This document shows positions 34,571 through 46,015 of a stretch of DNA of 64,000 bases, one piece after another. Source of the stretch: Ceratotherium simum simum (Eukaryota > Chordata > Mammalia > Perissodactyla > Rhinocerotidae). Position 1 is the stretch's first letter, and each line of letters starts with the position of its first letter. The stretch lies in the NCBI RefSeq assembly GCF_000283155.1, contig NW_004454178.1, forward strand, positions 23,907,800 through 23,971,799, given 5' to 3'. The position numbers and the translations under genes are program-made. Under the pieces are notes generated by a model. It saw only the letters and a list, made by a program, of their open reading frames with translations, searched no databases and had not been told where the DNA came from.

Positions 34571-36480
34571 CCACATGGTAGAGCTGGGCGCATGTTCCCA
34601 GTTGGCTGTCCCTGATGCCTGGTTCTTCATCCACATGGCGGAACAAACCCATCAAAGCTGGCGCATGGAGGTGTGCACTTGTTTCTAAACGCTGCCTCCC
34701 CCCCGGGACACTTAGGGAACTGCTCTTTTGCATTTAAAAAGTAATATAAAACTAAAACAAAGCAAAACCAAACCCCACAAATCATGGCAGATCCATTTTT
34801 TGAGAGTTAATTTATTTCTAGAAATAATCAAACATCATTTGGAGCCAAATATAATGAATAATACACATGCCCAAGCTGGACGACCTGGTTGAAATGAAAG
34901 TGTGATCCTAAAGAGCATTGCATTTTGATCCTTTGCTCATTTTGGCTTTGCCAGCAGTTCCCAAAGAGGAGCCCAGGAATTCTGAGGGCACCAGAAGCAC
35001 AGAACACGGTGCACACCGCCTTCCCAAATGCAGCCTCGGAAGGGAGTCCCCTCACCCGAGTGCGCATAGGGCGTCCAGGCTCCTACTTGGGGTTATTTGT
35101 TCACAAGAAAGAAGTCTAATTTGTTGACCAAGAAATAATCTATAATATAGCTTGTTTCATGTTAGAATTCGAAAGTGAGCAGGGTTTTATGGCGCTTTGA
35201 GGATTTAGTTGATGCATTTCAAAGTGACAGTTCTTCCTCCTTAATAAGCGTCCCCCAGTGTTCTTTATTATAATGCAAACACTGATAGCTTCAGGGTAAC
35301 ATAAAATAAATGATGGTCATGAATGTAGGACAAATTATTTCAAAGGGATCCACAGAACAAAATGTATTACATTCATTAAGTTTCCTTCCACTTGATCCAC
35401 TCCATTGGCTCTGCCAATTAAAATAACTGCACATGAATTTTTAGAGCGCTATTTATTTTCCTTTGTAGATTTTAGAATATAAATATTTAAAATGGCAATA
35501 TCAAAAAAATAATTTATATGACAATGGTCAAGGAAACATTTTGTCAGGAATTGAAGGCATAATGACATCTCTTGCTTTGATTTTGGTTTCAGTTACTAAA
35601 TAGTCACCCCTGGAAACATGCCAAGCTTCCCATAAAGATGGAAATACTGTTTTGATCAGATAAGTCAATGGTTTATACATTGGCATGATGTAATCAAATG
35701 AAATAATGGAAAAATGAAATTTTAAAATGAATAGACAATATCTTAATTAGTGATAGAGTGGAAAACATATTCAGTTGAAACATTTCTTGGATTTGGGGTA
35801 ATGGATTTTTATGGTTATCAGTCAGAGAACAGAAAATATCATTCTTTTAAAAATTGAATCCATATATTTCTCAGTGGTGTAAAATTTCAATAGAACACAT
35901 AATACCAAGAAAAGACGTACTTGGAAAAAAAGCAAACTGGGGAAAATCACATTTAATACAAAACAGACAAGTCGTTCTCTTTATCCTGTGCACACCTGGT
36001 ATCGTTGAAAAATTAATACGGACTTTTATTTGAGCTGAGCAGATATAAACTACAAAGTAATACTAGAAAAATTACAGTAAAAAACATGTAATTCTATCTT
36101 TATGCATTACCAATGTAAGCTATTAAGACTTTAGGATGAAAAAATAGTTTGGCCTTTCCCTAAGTTTCTGGCATGTTCCACATAGTAGATGTTCAGTCAA
36201 TGGACGCTGAATTAGATTCAATAGAAACTGTTGAGTCAAACTGCTGCCAACGTAAAATTTCATGTTAAACTTAGATTATCTTAGACTGAATCTTCTGACT
36301 GCTAGTTTACTTTTTTAAAGTAGTAAATTGGAGATAACCATTGTTTTTATCATTACATCTCATATCTGTGTGCTTCTTAAGGGTGGCACAGAGAAACAAT
36401 TTTGCCTCATTCCCTATGTACCTATCCATATACACCAAACTGGAGACCTGAGGAGAAAACGTTGATAATGTTCTATGGCT
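34571..36480. other. Repeat-poor intron 5 block
   Basis: About 1.9 kb with no SINE, LINE or LTR that I can recognise, AT-rich and with low CpG. In an intron this repeat-dense, a long repeat-free block is often conserved non-coding sequence. No exon or RNA gene is supported. Confidence 0.4.
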
Positions 36481-36493
36481 GTTTGCTTTTATT

Positions 36494-36704
36494 ATTATTT
36501 TTGTTTGTTTGTTTTGTTTTGGTGAGGAAGAGTGGCCGTGAGCTAACATCTGTGCCAATCTTTCTCTATTTTGTATGTGGGACGCCTCCATAGCATGGCT
36601 TGATGAGCCGTGTGTAGGTCCATGCCCGAGATCTGAACCCGAGAACCCCAGACCACTGAAGTGGAGCATGCGAACTTAACCACTACACCACTGGGCGGCC
36701 CACA
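36494..36704 (-). mobile_element. ERE-type SINE, minus strand
   Basis: ggtgaggaagagtggccgtgagctaacatctgtgcc, ggcttgatgagccgtgtgtagg, taaccactacaccactgggcggcc. Flanked by a perfect 12-bp duplication tttgcttttatt at 36482-36493 and 36705-36716. Confidence 0.92.
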
Positions 36705-36719
36705 TTTGCTTTTATTTTA

Positions 36720-37140
36720 AATGTGTACTTTTTTTCTAATTAATGAAGTAAAATTTAAACATTTTGGAAAAATACAGTTACAGACAAAAAAAAAAACTTC
36801 CAAAGTTCCCACATTAAAAAATGAGCACTATTTAAACTGGGTATATTTCCTTTCTTTTGAATATGCACCGATAGGTATACACATTTAGTTGAAATCACAT
36901 TATATGTGTAATTCTAAATCCTAAATTTTCACTTTGAGCATTTTCATATCATCAAAAATTAGTCATAAACAGAATTTTCAGTGGTGGCATACTACTACAT
37001 TAACGTAGGTCCACCATAAATTAAATAACTACATCCCTACTTCAGAACTGGTTATATTTCATTATTAAAAAGAACACTGTAGGAAACTTCTATGCACATA
37101 AATCTCTATTTCTGATGATTTCCTTAAAATAGAATTTGGG
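36720..37140 (-). repeat. Old L1-type 3' fragment
   Basis: AT-rich stretch with aatacagttacagacaaaaa, cacattaaaaaatgagcac, ataggtatacacatttag, resembling an ancient L1-type tail. Weak. The strand is a guess. Confidence 0.35.
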
Positions 37141-37589
37141 GGTGGGTGTATATAAATATTTTAGTGATCTTGTTGCATCTTGCTAACAGTCTTTTAGAAA
37201 GGCTGAATCGATTTAACTCATCACATAAGAGAATGAGCATCTCACGCTCTTGTCAATAATTATAACTTGAAAAAACTTTTTTTGCCAATAAGACAGATAC
37301 AACTTACAACTTACCCTGTTTCCCCAATTCTAAGATGCATATTTTTCACAGTTTAACATGTCTGAAATTAGGGATGGATGTGTATTACAACCAAGGATGT
37401 AATTTTTGGTTTCTTTGCCAGCATTTTCTTTCTTTAAAGGCATATAAAAACCACGATGCATCTTACAATCGATGACATCTTAGATTCAATGAACTATAGT
37501 ATCTCTTTTAATTTTTAATTCGTATTTTTTGACCACTAGCGAATAGTCATGATTTATATAGATTCATTTCAGTACATATTTCAGTGTCC

Positions 37590-37990
37590 CAGTGTCACAA
37601 TTTTTTAAAAAAAATTTTTAATTTTAGTAAAAAACACAAAACATAAAATTTATCATCTTAGACATTTTTAAGTATACAGTTCGTTAGTGTTAAGTATATT
37701 CACATTGTTGTCAATAGACCTGTAGAGCTTTTTCATTTTGCAAAACTGGAACTCTATACCATTGAAAAACTGCCCAATACTCCTCCCCTTGGCCCCTCAC
37801 AACCACCATTCTACTTTCTGTTTCGATGAGTTTGACTGATTTAGATACCTCATAAAAATGGAATCATAAAGTATTTGTCTTTTTGTGACTGGCTTATTTC
37901 ACTTAGCATAATGTCCTCAAAGTTCATCCATGCTATAGCATGTGACAGGATTTCCTTCTTTTTTATGGCTGAATAATATTCCACCCAGGG
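37590..37990 (-). repeat. L1 3'UTR, antisense
   Basis: tatacagttcgttagtgttaagtatattcac, cactaccattgaaaaactgccc-type sequence, cctcacaaccaccattctactttctg, gcttatttcacttagcataatgtcctcaaagttcatcc. This is the usual reverse L1 tail. Confidence 0.8.
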
Positions 37991-39240
37991 AATTTTTTTT
38001 TTTTAATCATAAAAATCTGTGACAACTGGCAGAGATTGCTCACCCATTTGATTCTCACAGCACGCCTAAACAACTGAAAAATAAACGATGAGCTGAGGTC
38101 CCAAGGGGTTTTCTATTCCAAAAATAAATGTTGACATTTTTGAAATTCAAAGATCAAAGAGAAATCAAGAATGTAGGTGATAAAAATCCAGGTATTTCTT
38201 AAATCAGGTATGCTACTCTGGTTTAATTTACCATGTTTTTAAGACAATAAAGACTGGATGTCACAATTGAGACTCTATAAACACATGTGCAGCGATATGA
38301 TGCCCCTTCACCAGGAAACTACGCTCTTCCAAGTGTCTAGAGCACAGAGTTGAATTCCTTCCTCAAGCAAAATAGTTCACACTTTCCACCCTGTGCTGAC
38401 AGCAGAGGTGATGCACAGAGGCCATTGCTGAGGCGCAGCCATGCAGGATGAGGACGGAAGGAAAACGTAGGCTATTCTAAAAGGAAGTGTATTCACCACG
38501 TCAGGTGTCATTCAGAACATGCCATGATAAAACTGAGGAAAATTACATAGCAATACCCTGAATGTGGGACTAAATTATATTTTTCTATATTTAATAATAT
38601 CACTAAGATCTTTTAATTTATTTTAAATCCCCAAATCTCAGAAAAGAAAATTTACTATTTTTATACAAGAAGACCTAATAAAAATAATGTCTTAAATGGA
38701 CGTGTTTATGGTTGATCACAGAACAGAGGGGTCTAATGCGCCTCACTCTCTGTTCATATCAACCACAGACTGGTGACCAACCACTTGATTCCTTTCTCTA
38801 AAAGTGGGAAGAGGGAACGCAGTATTAGAAAATAAAAAACACAAAAAGAAAAGAACGCTCTACAGAAAATCCTATCCCTAACATTGGTGAAAAAAGCATA
38901 AATTGCATTTATCTTTTCATTTCTTAAATTATTCTCTGAGTATATTTACTGTAACACATAAAAAGAAAAAGAAAAATCATAAATTTTGATTTTTGTCCTG
39001 GTGAGATACACATTTGATAATAAATATGTAGAACTGGGAAAATGCATTATGAATTGACTATTAATTTTAAAGTTTCAATTTAAAAACCTACAAACAAATT
39101 GTTTAAGCCATGATTCATATCTTTTTCCCTTCTGATATAATTCTGAACATGTATTTTACCTATAATTTTTTAGACATAAAATACATGTTTATTGTAGAAA
39201 GATGTAAGAATAGGCAAAAGAATAAAAATAAGATCATCCT
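37991..39240. other. Intron 5 sequence without recognised feature
   Basis: AT-rich, with no supported gene, RNA or clear repeat. Confidence 0.4.
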
Positions 39241-39245
39241 CACGC

Positions 39246-39321
39246 AAAAAAAGAGGAAGATTAGCAATTGATGTTAGCTCAGAGCAAATCTTCCTCAGCA
39301 AAAAAAAAAAAAAAAAAAAAA
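39246..39321 (+). mobile_element. ERE SINE tail, 5'-truncated
   Basis: Only the tail part is present in plus orientation: gaggaagattagcaattgatgttagctcag, gcaaatcttcctcagc and a 22-A run. The tRNA-like head is absent. Confidence 0.88.
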
Positions 39322-39569
39322 CCCGGCTTTGATGTCTTTATTGGAATGTCCTGCGGTCCTGGACTCTGCCTTCCAGGCCTCCTTCCTCGCCTTTTCCCTC
39401 CCGGTTGTCACACCTGCATCATGGTCTCACGGCTCTCCCTGGCTTCACTGGCCCCTCCCTTTATGCTTCACAGACGTGCTCCTAATACATCTCTTGCATG
39501 TCGAATTCATCTTGCCATCTGCCTCTCACAGGACCCAAAGTAACATGGGGACTTTGAAAACCTTTTCAA

Positions 39570-39870
39570 CATTTGCTACAGTGATTGGTTTCTTTACGTA
39601 TTTTTTACCTCTTTGGTCAGTTTCGATATTTATACTTCCCTAGAGAATATTCTCGTTTCAATATTTTCTAATTTATTACCATAGTCATTTATGATACTAT
39701 CTAATAGTTTTTTTTTAACTTATGAGTATATGTGGTCAGACATGTGTATTTGTGTTTTCTTTTCTTGATTAGTGTCACCAGAGCTTTGTCTGTGATTAGC
39801 ATTATCAAAGACTCCATCACTGTGTTTATCAATGTTACTGTTTCCATATTTTTACCTGTGCATTAAATAT
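39570..39870 (-). repeat. Old L1 ORF2, antisense
   Basis: ttttctaatttattaccatagtcatttatgat and tgtgttttcttttcttgattagtgtcaccagagctttgtc follow antisense L1 ORF2. Diverged. Confidence 0.5.
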
Positions 39871-40342
39871 GGGGCACCAAGCAATGTAGTTCACTCCAAT
39901 ACACCTTAACTCAACGCTGTAACAGTTTGCCTAGGCTTTCTTTTCTTTTTTAAAAAAATTTACACAGTCCTTTAATGAAAACTGAGCAGGTCAACAAACG
40001 AGGCCCCCCCCGAAATGGCCACCATCTCTGGAGATTATTAGCTTTGAAAAGAGTTGGTGTAGGGGACTCAAGAGCTGCCTTCAATTACTTGAAGGGTTGT
40101 CATGTGACAAGGAGACCAGACATGTTGTTCTGAGTGACCACAGGAGACAGAACTACAGCCGGTCTGTGGTCAGTTGAATGAAAGGAAGAATCCTCTAAAA
40201 TGAAACAGAATGGACTGCTCTGGGAAGCAGGGAGTTCTGTGTTCAGGAGGGGCTCAGGCAGATGACAACCCAGCCTCCTCGGAGGCCTTGGGCTGATGAT
40301 CCAGATAACGCAGAGCACTCCTTTGCACAGACAGAGACTCTA

Positions 40343-41995
40343 AGATGGTCCCAAATCACCTACCCCTCCTGGTGCTCACACTCTCCTCTAAGCCCTCTGC
40401 TTGGGCATGGGTGGACCCCCTGACTCGCTTCTAACCCATCTGAACAGGGCGAAGGTGATGGCATGCCACTTCTGTGATCATCTGCATGAGAAGCCCCTCT
40501 CTTCCTTGCTGGCTTTTTAATTTTTTTTTACTTTTTAATTATATCACTATTATATATGCCTTTGAGATTATTATTTTTTTATTATTTTATTGAGGTGACA
40601 TTGGTTTATAACATTATATATGGATATTTATCCAAAGAACATGAAAACACTAATCTGAAAAGATACATGCACCCCCATGTTCACTGCAGCATTATTCACA
40701 ATAGCCAAGACGTGGAAGCAACCCAAGTGTCCATTGATTGACGAATGGATAAAGATGTGGTATAAATATATACACAATGGAATACTACTCAGCTGTAAAA
40801 CAGGACAAAATCGTGCCATTTGCAACAACATGGACGGATCTTGAGGGTATTATGCTAAGTGAAATAAGTCAGTCAGAGAAAGACAAACACTGTACGGTTT
40901 CACTCATATGTGGAAGATACACAAACACATAGATATAGAGAACAGACTGGTAGTTACTAGAGGGGTAGGGGATGGGGGTGGGTGAAAGGGGTAAAGGGGC
41001 ACATATGTACAGTCCCATTTACAATTGCAACCAAAAGAATAAAATACCTAGGAATCAATTTAACCAAGGAAGTGAAAGACCTATACAAGGAAACCTATAA
41101 GACCTTACTGAAAGAAATTGAAGATGACATAAAGAAGTGGAAAGATATCCCATGCTCATGGAATGGAAGAATAAACATAGTTAAAATGTCCACATTACCT
41201 AAAGCAATCTACAGATTCAATGCAATCCCAATCAGAATCAGAATATTCTTCACAGATACAGAACAAAGAATCCTAAAATTTATATGGGACAACAAAAAGA
41301 CCCCGAATAGCCAAAGCAACCCTGAGAAAAAAGAACAAAGCTGGAGGTATCACAATCCCTGACTTCAAAATATACTACAAAGCTACAGTAATCAAAACAG
41401 CATGGTACTGGCACAAAAACAGACACACAGATCAATGCAGCAGAATTGAGAGCCCAGCAATAAACCCACACATCTACGGACAGCTCATTTTTGACAAGGG
41501 AGCCAAGAACATGCAATGGAGAAAGGAAAGTCTCGTCAATAAATGGTGCTGGGAAAACTGGGCAGCCACATGCAAAAGAATGAAAGTAGACCATTGTCTT
41601 ACACCATACACAAAAATTAACTCAAAATGGATTAAAGACTTGAAGGTAAGTCCCTGGCTGGCTTTGATGAAGCAAGGTGCCACATGGAGAGGCCCACGTG
41701 GAGCTGGGGGGTGTCAGCTAACAATTGGCAAAAACCTGAGGCCTTCAGGCTAACAGCCCACCAGGAACTGAATCCTGCTGACACCCACACAAGCTGGGAA
41801 GCAGCTCCTTCCCCAGCTGAGCCTCAGATGAGACCCCGGCCCCAGCCCCAGCCTCGTGAGACCCTGAGCAGAAGAGTCAGCTAAGCCCAGATTCCTGACC
41901 CACAGAAACTGAGATAAACTGAGTTTAAACAGTTGTTTAAACTGCTCAGTTTGTGGTAATCCTGTTACATAGCAACAGATAACTAATAGACCCTT
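40343..41995 (+). mobile_element. MaLR/MLT-like LTR split by an L1 insertion
   Basis: The left half 40343-40516 has tacccctcctggtgctcacactc, ctgactcgcttctaaccc and gaaggtgatggcatgccacttc. The right half 41657-41995 has gctttgatgaagcaaggtgccac, cagcccaccaggaactgaatcctgc, gagaccctgagcagaag and gtggtaatcctgttacatagcaacagataactaatag. Same family as 6469-6990. The repeated gctggcttt (40508-40516, 41657-41665) marks the L1 insertion. Confidence 0.75.
40517..41656 (-). mobile_element. L1 insertion scrambled into three segments
   Basis: Three pieces between one pair of 9-bp target duplications: the minus-strand L1 3' end (about 40556-40618, preceded by T-rich tail), plus-strand late L1 sequence (about 40619-41010, ending ggggcacatatgtac), then plus-strand earlier ORF2 sequence (41011-41655, starting agtcccatttacaattgcaacc). 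The last piece contains a 126-codon ORF2 frame (40982-41362). The order of the two plus pieces is reversed relative to an intact L1. Confidence 0.8.
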
Positions 41996-42376
41996 CAACT
42001 CTGATTCAATAATCACCATGGAGATCACCCCAAAAAAGGTGGCTCTATCAGTGCGGGCAGATTCTCATGACCACAAATACTAATAAAGGAGAGCGCACTG
42101 CTGATATTAGACAGGAACAGCACATTGTGAGCAATCCTAGCTTGTTTCCATGTTTGGAGCAGTCCACATAGTCTAACAGAGACGTGTAAATGGATGCAAC
42201 CCTGCTCTCTCCAGATCCCCTGGGTAGGCTTCTGTGTAACACAGGTGATCCACTCTCTTAAGTCACTGGTCATTCATTTTTCTTTCCTGAAAAACTCTCT
42301 AAGGAAGACACAAGTGTTACAGATTCTATTGTCTTTAAGAAAACTAGATGCATATCCTGTCTATAAGAAAACTTAC

Positions 42377-42448
42377 CATACCCAGGAATATCATCTCCTC
42401 TTCTCTCTCTCTTTCGGTTTTCTTATTTTGATGGAAGCCTCGCCAAAC
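42377..42448 (-). CDS. IQCA1: IQCA1 coding exon 5, 72-bp exon with second half of IQ motif
   Basis: A 24-codon exon (residues about 216-239) reading [10 protein letters not shown], then a run of Glu/Arg ending EEEMIFLGM. The acceptor (ttatttgtttttag) and donor (ATG|GTAAGT) are both strong, and both borders are in phase 0. With RIQK from exon 4 it completes the IQ core [11 protein letters not shown]. The position that is normally Arg/Lys at the end of the core is Asn here. Too short for an ORF search, it was located by looking for the missing half of the IQ motif between exons 4 and 6. Removal of this exon would keep the frame but destroy the IQ motif. Confidence 0.93.
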
Positions 42449-42489
42449 CTAAAAACAAATAAATGGTTATTTGTTTAATACATTAAAAA

Positions 42490-42825
42490 AAATAAAGAAA
42501 ACATTGTTGCACCATTTCTCCCAGATAAACCGCACATTCCAAATGACACAATGACTGTGCAGTCAGGGTTGTGCACATGTGTGTGTGGATTTCATCTGTG
42601 ATCACAGGCAAAATTTTTACAGAAAGAATGAATCACAGAAATGGCCTCTACCGCTGTCTGAGGACCCAACTGTGGATCTTGAAGAGGACCCTTGTCCCAG
42701 CGCCACCCTGGTAAACAAGGGTACTGGAGGCAGCTCCGTCCACGCAGGGACCAGACAGGATCCACACTCGCCCAAGGGCCTCGTAGCAAACCCGCCAACC
42801 CCCAAGCCCACTGCCGACCCAGCAA
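42490..42825. other. Intron 4 sequence, unexplained GC-rich part
   Basis: 42660-42825 is GC-rich, unlike its surroundings, and abuts the L1 that follows. No protein or repeat recognised. Confidence 0.35.
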
Positions 42826-43678
42826 CAGCCTCACACCTGTTAAAATGGCTATTAGCAAAAAGATCAGAGATAACAAGTGTTGGCAAGTTTGTGGAGAAAA
42901 GGGAACCATTGTGCACTATCGGTGGGAATGGAAATTGATGCAGCCACTATGGAAAACAGCATGGAGTTTCCTCAAAAAAAAATTAAAAATAGAACTACCA
43001 CATGACCAGCAATCCCACTTCTGGGTATACATCCAAAAGAAATGAAATCAGTATCTCAAAGAGATATCTACACCCCCGTGTTCACTGCAGCATTATTCAC
43101 AATAGCCAAGAATGGAAACAACCCAAGTGTCTCTTGATGGATGAATGGATAAAGAAAATGTGCTATATCCATACAATGGAATATCATTCAGCCATGAAAA
43201 GAAGGAAATCCTGCCATTTGTGACAACACGGATGCATTTTGAGGGCATTATGCTACGTGAAATGAGACATACAGAGAAAGACAAATACTGTGTGATCTCA
43301 CTTATATGTGGGATCTAAAAATGCTGAAACAGAGAGTAGATTCGTGGTTGCCAGGGCCTGGGGGGTGAGGGAAAGGGTGAAGGTGGTCAAAGGTACAAAT
43401 TTCTAGTTATAAGATGAATAAGTTCTGGGGACCTGATGTGCAGCATGGTGACTCCAGTTAACAATACTGTCTTGTATACTTGAAATCTGCTAAGAGAGAT
43501 GATCTTAAATGTTCTCACTATAAGAAAAAATGGTAATGATGTGAGGTGATGGAGGTGTTAATTAACCTTACTGTGGTAATCATTTTGCGATATATACGTA
43601 TATCAAATAATGATGTACATCTTAAACTCACACAAAGTTATATGTCAAATATACCTCAATAAAGCGGGGGAAAAAAAA
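42826..43678 (+). mobile_element. L1 3' end, 5'-truncated
   Basis: Plus-strand L1 from cctcacacctgttaaaatggc through ccagcaatcccacttctggg, gcagcattattcacaatagcc, the 3'UTR, and cctcaataaagcgggggaaaaaaaataaa at the end. Lies in intron 4, antisense to IQCA1. Confidence 0.9.
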
Positions 43679-44589
43679 TAAATGACCTATAATTCTGGTT
43701 AGTGGGATTCCCCTACCCGGGTTTTTTTTGAGAGAAACTTCTAGATTGCAGGAGTGTGGTGCTAGATCTAAGGGTGGCACTTCACAGTTTCAGAAGAAAA
43801 GTTTCCACTGTAATGTGGGGAAATATAACACAGTAACGTGCAAGAATTTTACAACTAAAGCTGTGAACTCAGATGCTCATCTAAAACTTCATATCCCACA
43901 GAAACTTGAATGAAAAGAGTCTCTGATCTGTCCCTCCCCACCCTCCCTCCACTCCCATTCAAACACCATTAGGGACAAAAGTCCTGATCTGGCTCTATTT
44001 TATGTCCTCATACTTGCTTTCTCTCTAATCTAATTCTCATTTGTGTCACACTGCCATTTTCTGCATTTTCCTATAAGCGTCTTAACTTCCAGTTGAGAAA
44101 AGATGGGATACAAGTCAACGTTCCTGACAAAAGGAAGGACACCTCCAGCCCACCGCTAAAAGGAACATCAGTGTTCTGGTTATTAGTGATAGTGCTGGGA
44201 TTGTTGCGAATGGCACGTGTTTTGCAAGCTAGCAGGTGTTAACCCTTGCTCCCCTTCTGTAATTATGTCTGCGTGTAAATGTATTTTTAAAAATTCATCA
44301 ACGTTTTATATCCTCACTGAATTTTTAGCAACACGCTTTCCAACAATTATCAAAGATCTTTAAAAATATTTGAATAAAATGCACTGCATTCTATATCTTT
44401 GATAAAACATGACCAAGACTAGCTGGTGCCCCACGGTAGGATCATCAATTATTCTGGAATTTAATCTAGTTCTACTAAAGGTAGGATTTTGGAATTTTGA
44501 GTTTCGAAGCTCACCCCCGACTGTGGTATGCATTTCTAGCTGTGTCAAGACACCTTGCCCCCCCAGCTCCAAGAGCCCCACATTCGCAC

Positions 44590-44781
44590 CTTCTGAATTC
44601 GCAAGGCAGCAGCCCCTGCATCTGCTATTCTCTCGCCAAGTATCCTGGCTTGCTTTGCCCTATATTCTTGAAGAAAGATTTGCTTCATGAACGTCGCTCT
44701 TAGGCGACCCTGTCGTGCCCTCTCGGCGATCTGGATTACTTTAACAGCCTCTTCTAGGGGGATACCCTTTATACGGTATTT
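44590..44781 (-). CDS. IQCA1: IQCA1 coding exon 4, IQ-like helix and first half of IQ motif
   Basis: A 192-bp, 64-codon exon (residues about 152-215) with phase 0 at both ends. The acceptor is atgttttttgcag and the donor AAG|GTGCGA. It contains [15 protein letters not shown] near residue 167, an IQ-like stretch with Ala in place of the usual Gly after Arg. It ends in ALRIQK, the first half of a true IQ motif. The second half (VWRGFHQN) is encoded by exon 5, so the calmodulin-binding core is divided by intron 4. The middle ([14 protein letters not shown]) is a basic amphipathic helix of the family. IQ motifs bind calmodulin or centrin-like light chains, and in the cilium this is thought to give calcium sensitivity to the regulatory complex. 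Confidence 0.94.
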
Positions 44782-45819
44782 CTGCAAAAAACATTTAAGA
44801 TGAATCAATGTTTAAACATGTTAAATGCATCAACTGATCCCAGAAATATCACAGGCTTATTTCCAACCTCACTCTAAGAGTCCCGAAACTGCTGATAAAG
44901 AGTGTCGTAGCCACTCAATACTAATCATTTTTCCCATGAATTATGCATATTTTGACAATATACCATGCTTATGCTGTGGTTCCATATTTAAGGATCTCAT
45001 AAGCCTTCTTCTACCATTGAACAAAATACTAATTAGCTCCACCATATTTTAGGTTGGCAGCAAATTATACTAGGAATGACAAAAAAATGGATTCAATAAA
45101 ACTTGGAATTGCGATCAATGTTTCGTTAACTTAATATTAGAGACACGAAAGTTAACAACACTTCTCTAATATGAGAATTTAAAAGGTAAAATACACATGA
45201 AGTAAAATGCTGACTTTAAAATCAATTACAGAATGATCTAGTGAATATGAACAATGTTGAAATCACTTAGAAATATTTTCCTTTATGATGTGTCTTCCAG
45301 TACCTACAAATTTGCATTTTAAAACATCCAAACGTGATGGGTACTATTAAGACTGAGAAGAATCAAGCTCGTGCAGTAAAATAATGTCTTTGGAGAACTC
45401 AGGTGGGGTTTGTGGGGGCAAAGTCAGGCGAGGGGCTGTGCCACTTGTGGAGGGAAGAGGGAGAAGCGAAGGCTGCTGGGGCATCCAGAGGCCGTGAGCT
45501 CCGAGTGGGCTAGGCGTGAAGCCCTCTGTTGTTCCTGTGCACGTGCAGTGCACGTGTCTTGGCTTGGGCAGAGCCTCACGAGTGGAGGGAGGCAGAAGGG
45601 AGAGCCCATTTGAATCAGAACAACACTGAAGCACGAGCTGAGTCCTTTTCCAGGCCTCAGAGGGCGGTGACGGCCACCATGACAGGACATGGCGCAAGAC
45701 ACTGAGGTCCCACGTGGGGCAGCTCCAATTCACCACCTGGGCCACAGTTTCCCAGGATGATCGCTTCTCTGTGTAAGGGGGGCGGGGGGGATGCACAGGG
45801 AGGAGCAAGAAGGAGAGGG

Positions 45820-46015
45820 AAGGGACACTTCCTGAGAACTGACAGACGCCAGCTGCTTTCATATGTATTCTCATCAAATTCACAAAGCAACCTCCAAGGC
45901 AGGAATTACTGTGCCCACTTAAGAGTTAAGAAGACTGAGGCTCAAGGAAGTGAAATAGCTTCCACAGGTCCCCATGGTGGTAACGGGTGGAGCCAGTCTG
46001 AACGGAGACAGACCC
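45820..46015 (-). repeat. MIR SINE
   Basis: Reverse MIR: ccagctgctttcatatgtattctcatc, aaggcaggaattactgtgccc, aagactgaggctcaaggaag. Confidence 0.65.

Noticed and set aside
40982..41362. 126-codon plus frame with reverse-transcriptase-like content
   Set aside because: It is a fragment of L1 ORF2 inside a scrambled insertion, so not a host gene and not a complete transposon protein.
45347..45883. 178-codon minus frame in intron 3
   Set aside because: No domain or homologue recognised. Composition fits translated GC-rich intron, and overlapping frames of similar length exist.
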